A stretch of DNA of 64,000 bases from Asterias amurensis. Taxonomy: Eukaryota > Echinodermata > Asteroidea > Forcipulatida > Asteriidae. The stretch is from positions 20,417,202 to 20,481,201 of the forward strand of contig NC_092653.1 of assembly GCF_032118995.1 (NCBI RefSeq), read 5' to 3'. The notes below the pieces were generated by a model. The model had not been told where the DNA came from. It saw nothing but the letters and a program-made list of their open reading frames with translations, and ran no database searches. Position 1 is the first letter of the stretch. Each line of letters opens with the position of its first letter. This document shows, one piece after another, positions 51,401 to 60,951 of this stretch. A program made the translations under genes and the position numbers.

Positions 51401-54400
51401 AATTTGCTCAGATTGATCTCAGATTGACTTTTTACTAAGAAAAAAAAAAGGTGTTCTGAAGCTACTGGTTGCATCTAAAAGAGAGCTGAGTTGATTATAT
51501 TTTTAAATGCTCAGATTAAGCCGATGTTAATTCTGTACTAAGAAACAATGCTCAGACTGAGCCGAGATCAATTCTGTACTAAAGAATATTGGCATTCTAA
51601 AGCTACTGGTTGAATCTAAGCGAGATCTGAGATGATCATTTTTTAAATTTGTTCAGATTGAGCTTAGATTAAATTCGTACTTAGAAACAAGGGTGTTTTT
51701 GAAGCTACTTTTTTATAATCTAAGCGAGATCTGAGATGATCATTTTCTAAATTTGCTCAGATTGAGCTTAGATTAATTCTGTACTTAGAAATCTAAGCGA
51801 GATCTGAGATGTCAATTTTTTTAATTTGCTCAGATTGAGCTTAGATTAATTTTGAATTAGAAACAAAGGTTTTCTTAATTTACTGGTTGAATCTAAGCTT
51901 AGATTAATTATGTTGGAAACAAAGGTGTTATGAAGGTTCAGGATGAACCTTAACGAGATCTGAGATGACAATTTTTTTAATTTGCTCAGATTGAGCTTAG
52001 ATTAATTTTGAATTAGAAACAAAGGTTTTCTTAATTTACTGGTTGAATCTAAGCTTAGATTAATTATGTTGGAAACAAAGGTGTTATGAAGGTTCAGGAT
52101 GAATCTAAGCGAGATCTGAGATGACAATTTTAAAAATTTGCTCAGATTGATCTCAGATTGACTTTTTACTAAGAAAAAAAAGGTGTTCTGAAGCTACTGG
52201 TTGCATCTAAAAGAGATTGCTCAGATTGAGCTTAGATTAATTTTGAATTAGAAACAAAGGTTTTCTTAATTTACTGGTTGAATCTAAGCTTAGATTAATT
52301 ATGTTGGAAACAAAGGTGTTATGAAGGTTCAGGATGAACCTTAACGAGATCTGAGATGACAATTTTTTTAATTTGCTCAGATTGAGCTTAGATTAATTTT
52401 GAATTAGAAACAAAGGTTTTCTTAATTTACTGGTTGAATCTAAGCTTAGATTAATTATGTTGGAAACAAAGGTGTTATGAAGGTTCAGGATGAATCTAAG
52501 CGAGATCTGAGATGACAATTTTAAAAATTTGCTCAGATTGATCTCAGATTGACTTTTTACTAAGAAAAAAAAGGTGTTCTGAAGCTACTGGTTGCATCTA
52601 AAAGAGATTGCTCAGATTGAGCTTAGATTAATTTTGAATTAGAAACAAAGGTTTTCTTAATTTACTGGTTGAATCTAAGCTTAGATTAATTATGTTGGAA
52701 ACAAAGGTGTTATGAAGGTTCAGGATGAACCTTAACGAGATCTGAGATGACAATTTTTTTAATTTGCTCAGATTGAGCTTAGATTAATTTTGAATTAGAA
52801 ACAAAGGTTTTCTTAATTTACTGGTTGAATCTAAGCTTAGATTAATTATGTTGGAAACAAAGGTGTTATGAAGGTTCAGGATGAATCTAAGCGAGATCTG
52901 AGATGACAATTTTAAAAATTTGCTCAGATTGATCTCAGATTGACTTTTTACTAAGAAAAAAAAGGTGTTCTGAAGCTACTGGTTGCATCTAAAAGAGATT
53001 GCTCAGATTGAGCTTAGATTAATTTTGAATTAGAAACAAAGGTTTTCTTAATTTACTGGTTGAATCTAAGCTTAGATTAATTATGTTGGAAACAAAGGTG
53101 TTATGAAGGTTCAGGATGAACCTTAACGAGATCTGAGATGACAATTTTTTTAATTTGCTCAGATTGAGCTTAGATTAATTTTGAATTAGAAACAAAGGTT
53201 TTCTTAATTTACTGGTTGAATCTAAGCTTAGATTAATTATGTTGGAAACAAAGGTGTTATGAAGGTTCAGGATGAATCTAAGCGAGATCTGAGATGACAA
53301 TTTTAAAAATTTGCTCAGATTGATCTCAGATTGACTTTTTACTAAGAAAAAAAAGGTGTTCTGAAGCTACTGGTTGCATCTAAAAGAGAGCCGAGTTGAT
53401 TATATTTTTAAATGCTCAGATTAAGCCGATGTTAATTCTGTACTAAAAAACAATGCTCAGACTGAGCCGAGATCAATTCTGTACTAAACAATATTGGCAT
53501 TCTAAAGCTACTGGTTGAATCTAAGCGAGATCTGAGATGATCATTTTTTAAATTTGTTCAGATTGAGCTTAGATTAAATTCGTACTTAGAAACAAGGGTG
53601 TTTTGAAGCTACTTTTTTATAATCTAAGCGAGATCTGAGATGTCAATATTTTTTATAGATTGCTCAGATTGAGCTTAGATTAAATTCGTACTTAGAAACA
53701 AGGGTGTTTTTGAAGCTACTTTTTTATAATCTAAGCGAGATCTGAGATGATCATTTTCTAAATTTGCTCAGATTGAGCTTAGATTAATTCTGTACTTAGA
53801 AATCTAAGCGAGATCTGAGATGATCATTTTTTTAACTAGCTCAGATTGAGCCGAGATTAAATATGTACTATAAAACATGGACATTCTAAAGCTACTGGTT
53901 GATTCTAAGCGAGATCTGAGATGATCATTTTTTAAACTAGCTCAGATTGAGCTTAGATTAAATTTGTACTTGGAAACAAGGGTGTTCTGAAGCTACTGGC
54001 TGAATCTGAGCGTGATCTAAAATGATCATTTTTTAAACTACCTCAGCTTGAGCTTAGATTAATTCTGCACTTAGAAACAAAGGTGTTTTGAATTTACTGG
54101 TGGACTCTAAGCGAGATCTGAGATGATCATTTTTTTAAATTTGCTCAGATTGAGCCGATATTAAATATGTACATGTACTGTAAAACATGGGCATTCTAAA
54201 GCTACTGGTTGAATCTAAGCGAGATCTGAGATAATCATTTTTTTAACTAGCTCAGATTGAGCCAAGGTTAAATATGTACTTTATAGGCATTCTAAATCTA
54301 TTGGTTAAATCTAAGCGAGATCTGAGATGATCATTTTTAAAGTTTGCTCAGATTGAGCTTAGATTAAATTCGTACTTAGAAACAAGGGTGTTTTGAAGCT

Positions 54401-55040
54401 ACTGGTAGAATCTAAGCGGGATCTGAGATGATAATTTTTTAAACTAGCTCAGATTGAGCGAGATTAAATATGTACTTGAAAACAAGGGTGTTTTGAAGCT
54501 ACTGGCTGAATCTAAGCGAGATCTGAGATGATCATTTTTTAAGTCTGCTCAGGATGAATATAAACGAGATCTGAGATGACAATTTTAAAAATTTGCTCAG
54601 ATTGATCTCAGATTGACTTTTTACTAAGAAAAAAAAAGGTGTTCTGAAGCTACTGGTTGCATCTAAAAGAGAGCTGAGTTGATTATATTTTTAAATGCTC
54701 AGATTAAGCCGATGTTAATTCTGTACTAAGAAACAATGCTCAGACTGAGCCGAGATCAATTCTGTACTAAAGAATATTGGCATTCTAAAGCTACTGGTTG
54801 AATCTAAGCGAGATCTGAGATGATCATTTTTTAAATTTGTTCAGATTGAGCTTAGATTAAATTCGTACTTAGAAACAAGGGTGTTTTTGAAGCTACTTTT
54901 TTATAATCTAAGCGAGATCTGAGATGATCATTTTCTAAATTTGCTCAGATTGAGCTTAGATTAATTCTGTACTTAGAAATCTAAGCGAGATCTGAGATGT
55001 CAATTTTTTTAATTTGCTCAGATTGAGCTTAGATTAATTT
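45446..55040 (-). repeat. 100-bp satellite family, array 2, inverted relative to array 1
   Basis: Monomers read GAATCTAAGCGAGATCTGAGATGATC...GCTCAGATTGAGC...AAGCTACTGGTT, the reverse complement of array-1 monomers. Much more diverged between units than array 1, with many short units (for example CTTAGAAATCTAAGCG junctions that skip the GGTGTTTTGAAGCTACTGG part). Higher-order copies of about 2.9-3.2 kb are seen: the GAGAGCTGAGTTGATTATAT segment recurs near 51,480 and 54,668, with a related GAGAGCCGAGTTG copy near 48,610. A 391-bp sub-repeat occurs near 52.2-53.3 kb. The arms ATCTGAG and CTCAGAT are kept in nearly every unit. Confidence 0.95.
52203..53375 (-). repeat. 391-bp higher-order repeat, three tandem copies
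   Basis: GCATCTAAAAGAGATTGC recurs at 52,203, 52,594 and 52,985, exactly 391 bp apart. An earlier related pair lies at about 49,020-49,730. Each copy contains two fused monomers with the perfect 16-bp palindrome AATCTAAGCTTAGATT, created where one monomer's start is joined to the middle of another. Confidence 0.85.
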
Positions 55041-55046
55041 TGATTA

Positions 55047-56290
55047 ATTCTGAAAATGTCAAATGTAAACAAAATACTGATATCTCTGCCTAGGATTCGA
55101 ACGATTCGAACATTTTCTCCGAAGTCGAGAGATCTACCGCTGGACCAAATCGATCCACGGAAAAACATAGTAAAAATCTCACCAAAAAATATCTGCATCC
55201 CCTATCAATTTTGAAAATGACAAACGTAAAAAAATACTGACATCTCTGCCTAGGATTGGAACGGGGGACCTTTGACTCCGAAGTCGAGAGATCTACCGCT
55301 AGACCAAATCGATCCACAGCAAAACCTAGGAAAATTCTCACTCATAAATATCTACATCCCCTACAAATTTTGAAAATGTCAAAGTGTAAACAAAGTATTT
55401 ACATCCTGGCCTAGGATTCGCACGCGGACTTTTGACTCCGAAGTCGAGAGATCTACCGCTAGACCAAATCGATTCACAGAAAAACCTAGGAAAAATCTCA
55501 CTCATAAATATCTGCATCCCTGTCAATTCTGAAAATTTCAAAGTGTAAACAAAGGTATTTACATCCTGGCCTAGGATTCGCACGCGGACTTTTGACTCCG
55601 AAGTCGAGAGATCTACCGCTAGACCAAATCGATTCACAGAAAAACCTAGGCAAAATCTCACTCATAAATATCTGCATCCCCTATCAATTCTGAAAATTTC
55701 AAACGTAAACAAAATACTGTCATCTCTGCCTAGGATAAGAACGGGGGACCTTTGACTCCGAAGTCGAGAGATCTACCGCTAGACCAAATCGATCCACAGA
55801 AAAACCTAGGAAAATTCTCACTCATAAATATCTACATCCCCTACAAATTTTGAAAATGTCAAAGTGTAAACAAAGTATTTACATCCTGGCCTAGGATTCG
55901 CACGCGGACTTTTGACTCCGAAGTCGAGAGACCTACCGCTAGACCAAATCGATCCACAGAAAAACCTAGGAAATATCTCACTCATAAATATCTACATCCC
56001 CTACAAATTTTGAAAATGTCAAAGTGTAAACAAAGGTATTTACATCCTGGCCTAGGATTCGCACGCGGACTTTTGACTCCGAAGTCGAGAGATCTACCGC
56101 TAGACCAAATCGATTCACAGAAAAACCTAGGAAAAATCTCACTCATAAATATCTGCATCCCCTATCAATTCTGAAAATTTCAAATGTAAACAAAATACTG
56201 TCATCTCTGCCTAGGATACGAACGGGGGACCATTGACTCCGAAGTCGAGAGATCTACCGCTATACCAAATCGATCCACAGTAAAACCTTA
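55047..56290 (-). repeat. tRNA-like tandem array, inverted orientation (8 units)
   Basis: Eight units with a regular 160-bp period, the reverse complement of the array at 36-37.8 kb. On the minus strand each has TGGTCTAGCGG (A box) and GTTCGAATCC or GCGAATCC (B box, often degenerate). The anticodon-loop position reads GACTTCGGAGTC, reminiscent of tRNA-Arg(TCG)-type loops, but the stem is poor. Conserved flanks are CCTAGGTTTTTCTGTGGATCG and ATATTTATGAGTGAG. Its translations are artefacts. It abuts the inverted satellite at about 55,047. Confidence 0.85.
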
Positions 56291-56394
56291 AAATGCAGCA
56301 AACAGCCCACAGCCATAGACATGAAAACATATAATTTCGACATGAAAACAGTCTAAAACTAGAAATTGAGAGTTTGTGTACAAACTCAGGGTGT

Positions 56395-56670
56395 TCGGGT
56401 GAATGGTCAAATGAGGTCACGTTGTGTACAACATTTGTAGAACATTACAAGAGGTTTCATGTAGTGAAAGAATCTTGTACGTAGCGTTTGTGGTTCTCAA
56501 GATATGAATTTTTCAATTATTTACCGTTTATTTAACGTAATGACGTCATCGATGACGTCATCATTCCAAAAAAGTTGCGGGTTCATCTACTCATGAAGGT
56601 TCATGTTTATGATAAGTTTCAAGTTCATAGTAGTTTAACATTTTGTTCAAAATCGCACGAAGAAAGATGA
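56395..56670 (+). repeat. Dispersed repeat with paired TGACGTCA palindromes, copy 1
   Basis: About 270 bp, homologous to 56,890-57,170 (spacing about 496 bp). Shared landmarks in order: ATGAGGTCACGTTGTG, TTCTCAAGATATGAA, AACGTAATGACGTCATC, CATTCCAAAAA, GTTCATCTACTCAT and AAAATCGC. Two CRE-like TGACGTCA octamers lie at 56,541-56,548 and 56,553-56,560. No coding potential. Confidence 0.75.
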
Positions 56671-56889
56671 GGCGAATCCCAGCGTAGTGGAATTTGAATT
56701 ACGCGCGCCTTCAACGGAGTCTGCATGTGTATACACAACCCGTAATGCCCACAGCCACGCAGTGCTGTTTTGTCGTAGAGCATGGATACAATGTAGGCCT
56801 ACATGAACAACACGCACACACACCCACACACCCACAATACAATAGTAGCATTCACATACATGAATGGCGATTTTGAACTTCCGATTTCA

Positions 56890-57170
56890 ACCGGAAGTAA
56901 AAGTCACATGAGGTCACGTTGTGCACGACTTTTGTAGCTAATTACAAGACCTTTTATATGCACCAAATATCTTGTGTGGCATTTGTAGTTCTCAAGATAT
57001 GAACTCTCCAATTTTTAGCGTTTTTTTGAACGTAATGACGTCATCAATGACGTCATCATTCCAAAAATGTTGCTGTTTCGTCTACTCATTAAGATCAATA
57101 TATGTGGTAAGTTTCAGGTTCATACAAGCTTTAGTTTTTGCGAAAATCGCGCGAGAACGTTCGAGGAGAA
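56890..57170 (+). repeat. Dispersed repeat with paired TGACGTCA palindromes, copy 2
   Basis: Second diverged copy of the repeat at 56,395. Octamers at 57,036-57,043 and 57,048-57,055. The 12-bp spacing between octamers is the same as in copy 1, although the surrounding sequence differs clearly. It is preceded by TTCCGATTTCAACCGGAA, a small hairpin. Confidence 0.75.
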
Positions 57171-57179
57171 GAACACGCA

Positions 57180-57247
57180 GAAAAAAAAAACAAAAAAAAA
57201 AAAAAAAAAACAGAACAATAACAATAGTTGTTCGGCTGGTGGCCGAA
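57180..57247 (+). repeat. A-rich tract followed by a GC hairpin
   Basis: About 30 bp of near-pure A (57,180-57,210), then GTTCGGC...GGCCGAAC (about 57,229-57,247), a 7-bp stem. It may be the 3' end of a retroposed sequence. The Lys-rich reading frame across it is not a gene. Confidence 0.5.
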
Positions 57248-57256
57248 CACCTAAAT

Positions 57257-57435
57257 ATGGTGCCCCCCATAGAGTTAAGGCCGTGTCCTAAACGGCGACT
57301 TCGGCTACAGTTACGGCTAGATCGCGCGCGTTTGCCTATTCTTCAACACTGGTAGACGCGCTGATCTAGACGTAGCAGCTGTAGCCGAAGTCGTCGTTTC
57401 GGACACGGCCTTATATAACTCTATGGGTGCCCCAT
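57257..57435. mobile_element. MITE-like palindrome (about 180 bp)
   Basis: The two halves are reverse complements with modest mismatch. The left arm reads CCATAGAGTTAAGGCCGTGTCC and CGACTTCGGCTACAG, and the right arm reads CTGTAGCCGAAGTCG and GGACACGGCCTTATATAACTCTATGG. The whole unit can fold into one long hairpin. No ORF. No clear target duplication identified. Confidence 0.8.
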
Positions 57436-57791
57436 AGCAAAAATCCCCTGAAGGGTTCAAAGGTCGGTAGTACTGACATCACAACGCATGTGAAGCACGA
57501 GTTGCTGTTTTCTATGTACACATTAGTGGCGATCTCCGCTTTTTGGTGTTAAACTTTATCGGTGTTTTTAAACAAGGCATACCTTTCTTTTGCAACATCA
57601 CAGCCCGAGTTTTTGCCAACCCAGATTAGAACACTATGGAAAGCCATAGGTGCAAATCAAGAAAAGATCGCTATTTTGGTAACAAAGAAACCACAATTTG
57701 TTGATTTTGTTAAAAAAAACCCAAAAAACCCATTATTAGAAGTACTTGTGGGAAACCCGCGCTACCGCGAGAGTGTCGCGCTGTTTTGATT
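57436..57791. other. 3' flank of the recombinase gene, nothing assigned
   Basis: About 350 bp. A 75-codon plus-strand frame (57,562-57,789) lies here, but it has no recognisable motif and sits tail-to-tail against the minus-strand gene, so I do not call it. Confidence 0.5.
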
Positions 57792-59879
57792 TCACCGAAG
57801 CATTAAGATTGATCTTAACTTTGTATCAATCTTATAAACTGCTAAGCAAAGAGTGTACTCCGTTTCTTTTATTTTTTGCGAAACTAAGTTGCCTCTCTCC
57901 AAGCTCAGGAAAAGTCTAGACAGTTTGGTAACCCTCTGGACAGTGTCTGGCAACTGGTAGTACTCACGATGGACCCGCAAATCATGACCCATGAAGTCTG
58001 CAAGTGTTTCAAGCTGATGTTCATTCAAGGCCAGAATTTGTGAAACAGTCGCTACATGTTTACGAAGCTTTGTAGACCGCATGCTATCAGCATTCTCAAG
58101 GCCCGCCTGATTTGCATATGCTCGTAGACAGTCGCTTCCTCGTATATGACCTGAGCCTCCGTAACAACTTCGTGCGAATAAGAACATATTGTCTTGTGCC
58201 ACTCCAGCTGCATTTCTATTTGCGACCAGAGCCTTCAACCACGCCATCACATCAGTACCAAGAAGCACAGGAACAGTTCTGCCCCTCTTACCAACTATTT
58301 GAATGACTTTGAACATTTTACAGAGATGCCGTTCAAGATCAGTCATCACGCAATCACCATTCACAATGGCTGCACTACTGCACTTGTGAAAATCTTCCAG
58401 TTTCATTTTGGATACTTCCCCCTGTCGTCTGCGGTTGAAGATAATGAGATGGCACAGTGTGACTTCATTCAATTTCTTCCAAGCTGGTGTAATTTCATGG
58501 CCCTTAGCAGAGTGTAGGAGCTGCACTTCCCTGTTGCCAGTTTCATGAAGGAACGATGAGATTTTCACCACATCTGCATTTGTGGGGTGATCAGCACGCT
58601 TGTTGCGCTTTCCTTGGTACAGTGTTCTGTGTGCGGGGGTTGACACAAGTTCTGGCCACTTTATTTCACATAACTGCCTTAACTGTTCGGCCTGTTCCGC
58701 TTTTTGCCTAAGATTAAACTCTAAAGCACTTGCTTGAAGTATGAGTGCACATCTCTTGATGGAATGTCCAATCTTGAGTGCTAGAGATGGAACGTGATAC
58801 ATCTGTTTTCCTTCACTGAAGCCGGCGACATCATGAACAGCCTTGACGATATCATTCAGATGGCGGGGATGCACGAATACTTCCAGTGATGCATTTGGTT
58901 GGTGGGTGTTTTGTCTCAGTTGTATAACAAGACGACCAAGTTCTTGTAGTTTGTTCCGAATGTAGCCATGTTGTGTAACATCGTGGCCAAGTCTAAGGTA
59001 TTCACGTTTGGCAACTTCCAGAATCAAAGAATCATTCTTGACAATCAGACCAACACTGTCTCTCCTCATAGAACTAAGAACCTTGTTCAACTGGAAAGAT
59101 ACACCAGCAGGGGGTGGTTTTAACAAATCACTCTTGTTAGCTACTTGCCCCCTAACACGACCTATCCTACTGCTACCATCAGTCTGTGCAGGGAGCGCAG
59201 GCTTAAGTGGGCACTGATGACGCCAAAGATCAAGACGCACGTAATAGCCATAACAATGTATGCATGGTCCATATGCGTGTGGAGATGCCTCATGATTTGG
59301 TCTGTATACTATAATAAGGACACCCTTTCCCTCTCTAAGGACTTGGCAATTGTGTATGTGATTACCAATATTGCGGATGTATAACAGAAGTTTCTTGCGG
59401 GCACTAACATCGGTCTCCGATGCTATCTCTACAACTTCCCTCTCCTCTTTGTGACGCGACTGAAGATGACGAGGTAACTTGGCCTGAGGCTCATCACAGT
59501 AAAAGCAATAGTGTTTTTTGTCCCATTTCCTTTGTCCACCGACATTATCGGTCTGCATGACTGTTACGGCACACTTCTCACTAGAATCATTTGTTTCACA
59601 TCCTACAGCTTCATTGCTTTGGTGAAGCTGGGCAGTTTCTAAACTAGCTTGTGGGTCATCGTCATTCCAGGAACTGGTGTTGGGGTTGACACAACTTGAA
59701 GGATCAGACTGAAAAATAGCTTGTGGGTCATTGTCATCCCAGGAACTGGTGTTGGGGTTGACAGACCTTGAAGGATCAGACTGAAAAATAGCTTGTGGGT
59801 CATCGTCATCCCTGCAATTGGTGTTGGGGTTGACAGACCTTGAAGTATCAGACTGAAAACCTGATGTTTGATGGGCCAG
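57792..59879 (-). CDS. Zinc-finger tyrosine-recombinase-like protein, terminal coding exon
   Basis: The open frame runs from a splice acceptor (CTTTTCCTTGCTAG, with the exon starting at 59,879) to the stop at 57,792: 695 codons. An ATG at 59,558 would give 588 residues, but the frame is open for 107 codons above it and joins an upstream exon in phase. Numbering from that ATG, two Cys/His motifs occur: C18-x2-C21...H31-x4-H36, and C99-x2-C102...H114-x-C116. The C-terminal half has the tyrosine-recombinase layout: box I Arg in FNRRRQGEVSKM (R376-378, E381), a Lys in VGKRGRTVP (K424), box II STKLRKHVAT (R499, H501), MGH (H525) and nucleophile candidates Y533/Y534 in VHREYY. The first box II His is replaced by Ser/Thr. 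Such enzymes cut and rejoin DNA through a 3'-phosphotyrosine bond. Known transposon sources are Crypton, DIRS and Ngaro. No RT is linked here, so a Crypton-like or domesticated gene is most likely. Function in this animal unknown. Confidence 0.85.
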   Translation of the reverse strand: MAHQTSGFQSDTSRSVNPNTNCRDDDDPQAIFQSDPSRSVNPNTSSWDDNDPQAIFQSDPSSCVNPNTSSWNDDDPQASLETAQLHQSNEAVGCETNDSSEKCAVTVMQTDNVGGQRKWDKKHYCFYCDEPQAKLPRHLQSRHKEEREVVEIASETDVSARKKLLLYIRNIGNHIHNCQVLREGKGVLIIVYRPNHEASPHAYGPCIHCYGYYVRLDLWRHQCPLKPALPAQTDGSSRIGRVRGQVANKSDLLKPPPAGVSFQLNKVLSSMRRDSVGLIVKNDSLILEVAKREYLRLGHDVTQHGYIRNKLQELGRLVIQLRQNTHQPNASLEVFVHPRHLNDIVKAVHDVAGFSEGKQMYHVPSLALKIGHSIKRCALILQASALEFNLRQKAEQAEQLRQLCEIKWPELVSTPAHRTLYQGKRNKRADHPTNADVVKISSFLHETGNREVQLLHSAKGHEITPAWKKLNEVTLCHLIIFNRRRQGEVSKMKLEDFHKCSSAAIVNGDCVMTDLERHLCKMFKVIQIVGKRGRTVPVLLGTDVMAWLKALVANRNAAGVAQDNMFLFARSCYGGSGHIRGSDCLRAYANQAGLENADSMRSTKLRKHVATVSQILALNEHQLETLADFMGHDLRVHREYYQLPDTVQRVTKLSRLFLSLERGNLVSQKIKETEYTLCLAVYKIDTKLRSILMLR
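59647..59862 (-). repeat. 72-bp in-frame tandem repeat inside the recombinase exon (3 copies)
   Basis: Three 72-bp copies (starting 59,647, 59,719 and 59,791) keep the reading frame and encode 24-residue acidic/polar units like QSDPSRSVNPNTSSWDDNDP. The period is exact and divisible by three, with no stops, consistent with selection on a disordered N-terminal linker. Confidence 0.85.
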
Positions 59880-60026
59880 CTAGCAAGGAAAAGATAAATG
59901 ACATAATTAACACCACTGAGATATGATTAGGATTATGACACAAATTAAATATATACGGTTGAGTGGATCAGTGTGCCCTTAAACTGATAGGCAAATAATA
60001 CATAAGCACTAGGCTAGTCAGAACTT

Positions 60027-60297
60027 AAAGGAACACGTTGCCTTGGATCGGTCGAGTTGGTCTATGAAAAGCATTTGAAACCGTTTCTTATGAAATGCAT
60101 ATGGTTAGAAAGATGTTTTACAAGTAGAATATAATGATCCACACAAGTATCACTCCAAATTGCACGGTTTTCATTTTACGTCGCGAACGAACACAGTCGT
60201 CCATTTATGGGAGTCCAAGTTTTGACCGTGTTTGTCGACGAGGTAAAACGAATGCCACGCAATTTTGAGGCATATTTGTGTTGATCATTGTACTCAA
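60027..60297. mobile_element. Palindromic MITE in the recombinase intron
   Basis: The left arm (about 60,124-60,194, ATAATGATCCACACAAGTAT...GAACAC) is the inverted copy of the right arm (60,228-60,297, GTGTTTGTCGACGAGG...GTTGATCATTGTACT), with about 33 bp between. The leader AAAGGAACACGTTGCCTTGG (60,027) looks like one end of a repeat I associate with echinoderm genomes (from memory, unverified). Confidence 0.75.
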
Positions 60298-60528
60298 TGT
60301 GGCACGGATTGGTTATTATGCAGCTTTTACTATAAAGCGAGTCGCTTGCCGGAAACAGCAAGTGTTTTTTGCACTCTGTTACATTTAGAGAGGACATTTG
60401 TTTGCCTCAACACGTCAACCTTGGGAAAAACGTCTCAATTGTACAGAACATAATGTATTATGAAGAAACATAGCATGTTATTCAATTAATATCGATGGAA
60501 TTAATACATGACATCATCATTTACTCAC

Positions 60529-60599
60529 CTGGTGCTCAAATAAGGAGCGTGTGATGCCATCATCAGTGTAACGCACACAGTACTTGATCAGCGACTTCC
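60529..60599 (-). CDS. Internal 71-bp exon of the recombinase-like gene
   Basis: Bounded on the minus strand by a strong acceptor (CTTTCATTTTTCAG) and donor (CAG|GTGAGTAAATG). Only one of its three frames is open. It encodes KSLIKYCVRYTDDGITRSLF and then EHQ. That frame ends at a codon boundary and joins the terminal exon (LAHQTSGFQSD...) in phase. Both splice signals and frame agree, so the exon is well supported without transcript data. The intron between the two exons (59,880-60,528) holds a MITE. Confidence 0.75.
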
Positions 60600-60643
60600 C
60601 TGAAAAATGAAAGGCAAACGGTTTATTAATTTGTATTTCATTT

Positions 60644-60659
60644 GGGGGGGGGGTGGGGG
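60644..60659. repeat. G-run (G10 T G5)
   Basis: Homopolymer tract with a single T. Possible G-quadruplex contributor and a spot prone to sequencing error. Confidence 0.8.
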
Positions 60660-60951
60660 AAACGTACAACTTTGTGCCATCTTTAAAACGTGCTCTTCAC
60701 GTGATGTGGATCACAATAAGGGTGTGGAACTGTAATTTCGTGTGTCCACAGTACAAAAGTAATGATACTTGTTTAAATACCTTTGGTTATGGAGGTGATT
60801 ACAGCTGGATACCATGACGAGTCTGGAGGCCACAGTGCCATTACGCTGTCCCCTTCTTCATACTAAATTATGTAACATATACATTATTCATCGAACAAAA
60901 GTCGATCGGTTTAGTGGAACATGTCATAAGGGTCGCACTAAATACCGACAA

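Noticed and set aside
55090..55661. 83- and 107-codon minus-strand ORFs with FGLAVDLSTSES repeats
   Set aside because: Translations of the 160-bp tRNA-like tandem units.
57562..57789. 75-codon plus-strand ORF
   Set aside because: No motif, ends 3 bp from the convergent gene's stop, and nothing supports transcription.
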